Notes under the pieces: model-generated
What the model was told of the DNA's origin: nothing
Seen by the model: only the letters and a program-made list of their open reading frames with translations
The model's database searches: none
Translations under genes and position numbers: made by a program
Origin: an uncultured Mucispirillum sp.
GTDB lineage: Bacteria; Chrysiogenota; Deferribacteres; Deferribacterales; Mucispirillaceae
Direction of reading: 5' to 3'
Length of the DNA: 5,996 bases
Assembly: GCA_937890655.1 (NCBI GenBank)
Contig: CALADT010000044.1
Location: forward strand, 1-5,996
Shown here: positions 5,927-5,996 of the stretch, one piece after another
Position numbering within the stretch: position 1 is the first letter of the stretch
Layout: each line of letters begins with the position of its first letter

Positions 5927-5996
5927 GAAGCCTGTATCAAGTTTTGTGTAAACCGTTTAATTTCCATATTCCATCTCAAACCTGTTTAAAGTAGGC
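5927..5996 (-). mobile_element. Probable end of an IS256-family insertion sequence, cut by window edge
   Basis: From about 5927 the composition changes and the + strand reads GAAGCCTGTATCAAG, then TTTTGTGTAAACC. The 'CTGTAT...TTTTGTGTAAA' pattern resembles, from memory, the terminal inverted repeats of IS256-family (Mutator-like) elements, whose transposase gene typically ends a few bases inside this repeat. A minus-strand frame stopping at 5957 fits that arrangement. The opposite end and any target duplication lie outside the window, so the boundary is approximate. Confidence 0.45.
5957..5996 (-). CDS. Putative transposase C-terminus (IS256 family), 3' fragment only
   Basis: Only the last twelve codons are visible, reading PTLNRFEMEYGN and ending in TAA at 5959-5957. 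The 'LNxF...' ending resembles the conserved C-terminal helix I remember from Mutator-type transposases, and the stop lies next to the IS256-like terminal sequence. The fragment is too short for a firm assignment. It could also be the tail of an unrelated minus-strand gene or chance reading. Confidence 0.35.
   Translation of the reverse strand, partial: PTLNRFEMEYGN

Noticed and set aside
1..5996. CRISPR arrays, tRNA or rRNA genes
   Set aside because: No regularly spaced identical repeats, no tRNA-like cloverleaf with TTCGA-type arm and no rRNA-like G+C-rich block was seen on either strand.

Overview
The window is a very AT-rich bacterial stretch, roughly a quarter to 30% G+C by eye, with strong AAA, ATA and TTA codon bias. 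All confidently called genes lie on the + strand. The last gene carries an 'IAHxWRQPLN'-type histidine-kinase box. From memory that box is common in Campylobacterota, Deferribacterota and some deltaproteobacterial lineages. Together with low G+C and a bacterial glycogen synthase this is compatible with a host-associated Deferribacterota organism such as Mucispirillum. That assignment is an inference, not proven by the sequence.

Layout: (1) 2-1066 is the C-terminal three quarters of a glycogen synthase (GlgA), cut by the left edge and followed by a compact hairpin/T-tract that looks like an intrinsic terminator (1068-1092). (2) 1124-3469 encodes a 781-residue mosaic protein: an unrecognised N-terminal alpha/beta region, a long Lys/Glu-rich linker, a single Ala/Gly-rich hydrophobic segment, about ten ~26-residue repeats of the leucine-rich-repeat-variant (LRV) type, and a Pro/Asn-rich tail. 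(3) 3503-4069 encodes a 188-residue protein of unknown function, 33 bases downstream and probably co-transcribed. (4) 4070-4332 is a very AT-rich control region. It holds a perfect 13-bp inverted repeat around a TATAAT box and an extra direct copy of the repeat core 20 bp upstream. (5) 4333-5562 encodes a receiver-histidine kinase fusion. Its receiver and phospho-accepting His box look intact, but its ATP-binding N and G1 boxes are degenerate. (6) 5563-5926 has no convincing gene but is dense in hairpins and palindromes. (7) 5927-5996 looks like one end of an IS256-family insertion sequence, with the last codons of a minus-strand transposase running off the right edge.

How the parts relate: glgA belongs to glycogen storage and appears transcriptionally closed off from what follows. 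The LRV-repeat gene and its small partner look like a two-gene unit, perhaps a membrane-tethered repeat scaffold plus an accessory protein. The signalling gene has its own control region and is probably a separate transcription unit; nothing in the sequence ties it to the LRV pair except adjacency. The most unusual items are the LRV membrane mosaic with its orphan neighbour, and the receiver-kinase fusion that seems to have lost ATP-binding residues while keeping the phosphotransfer residues.
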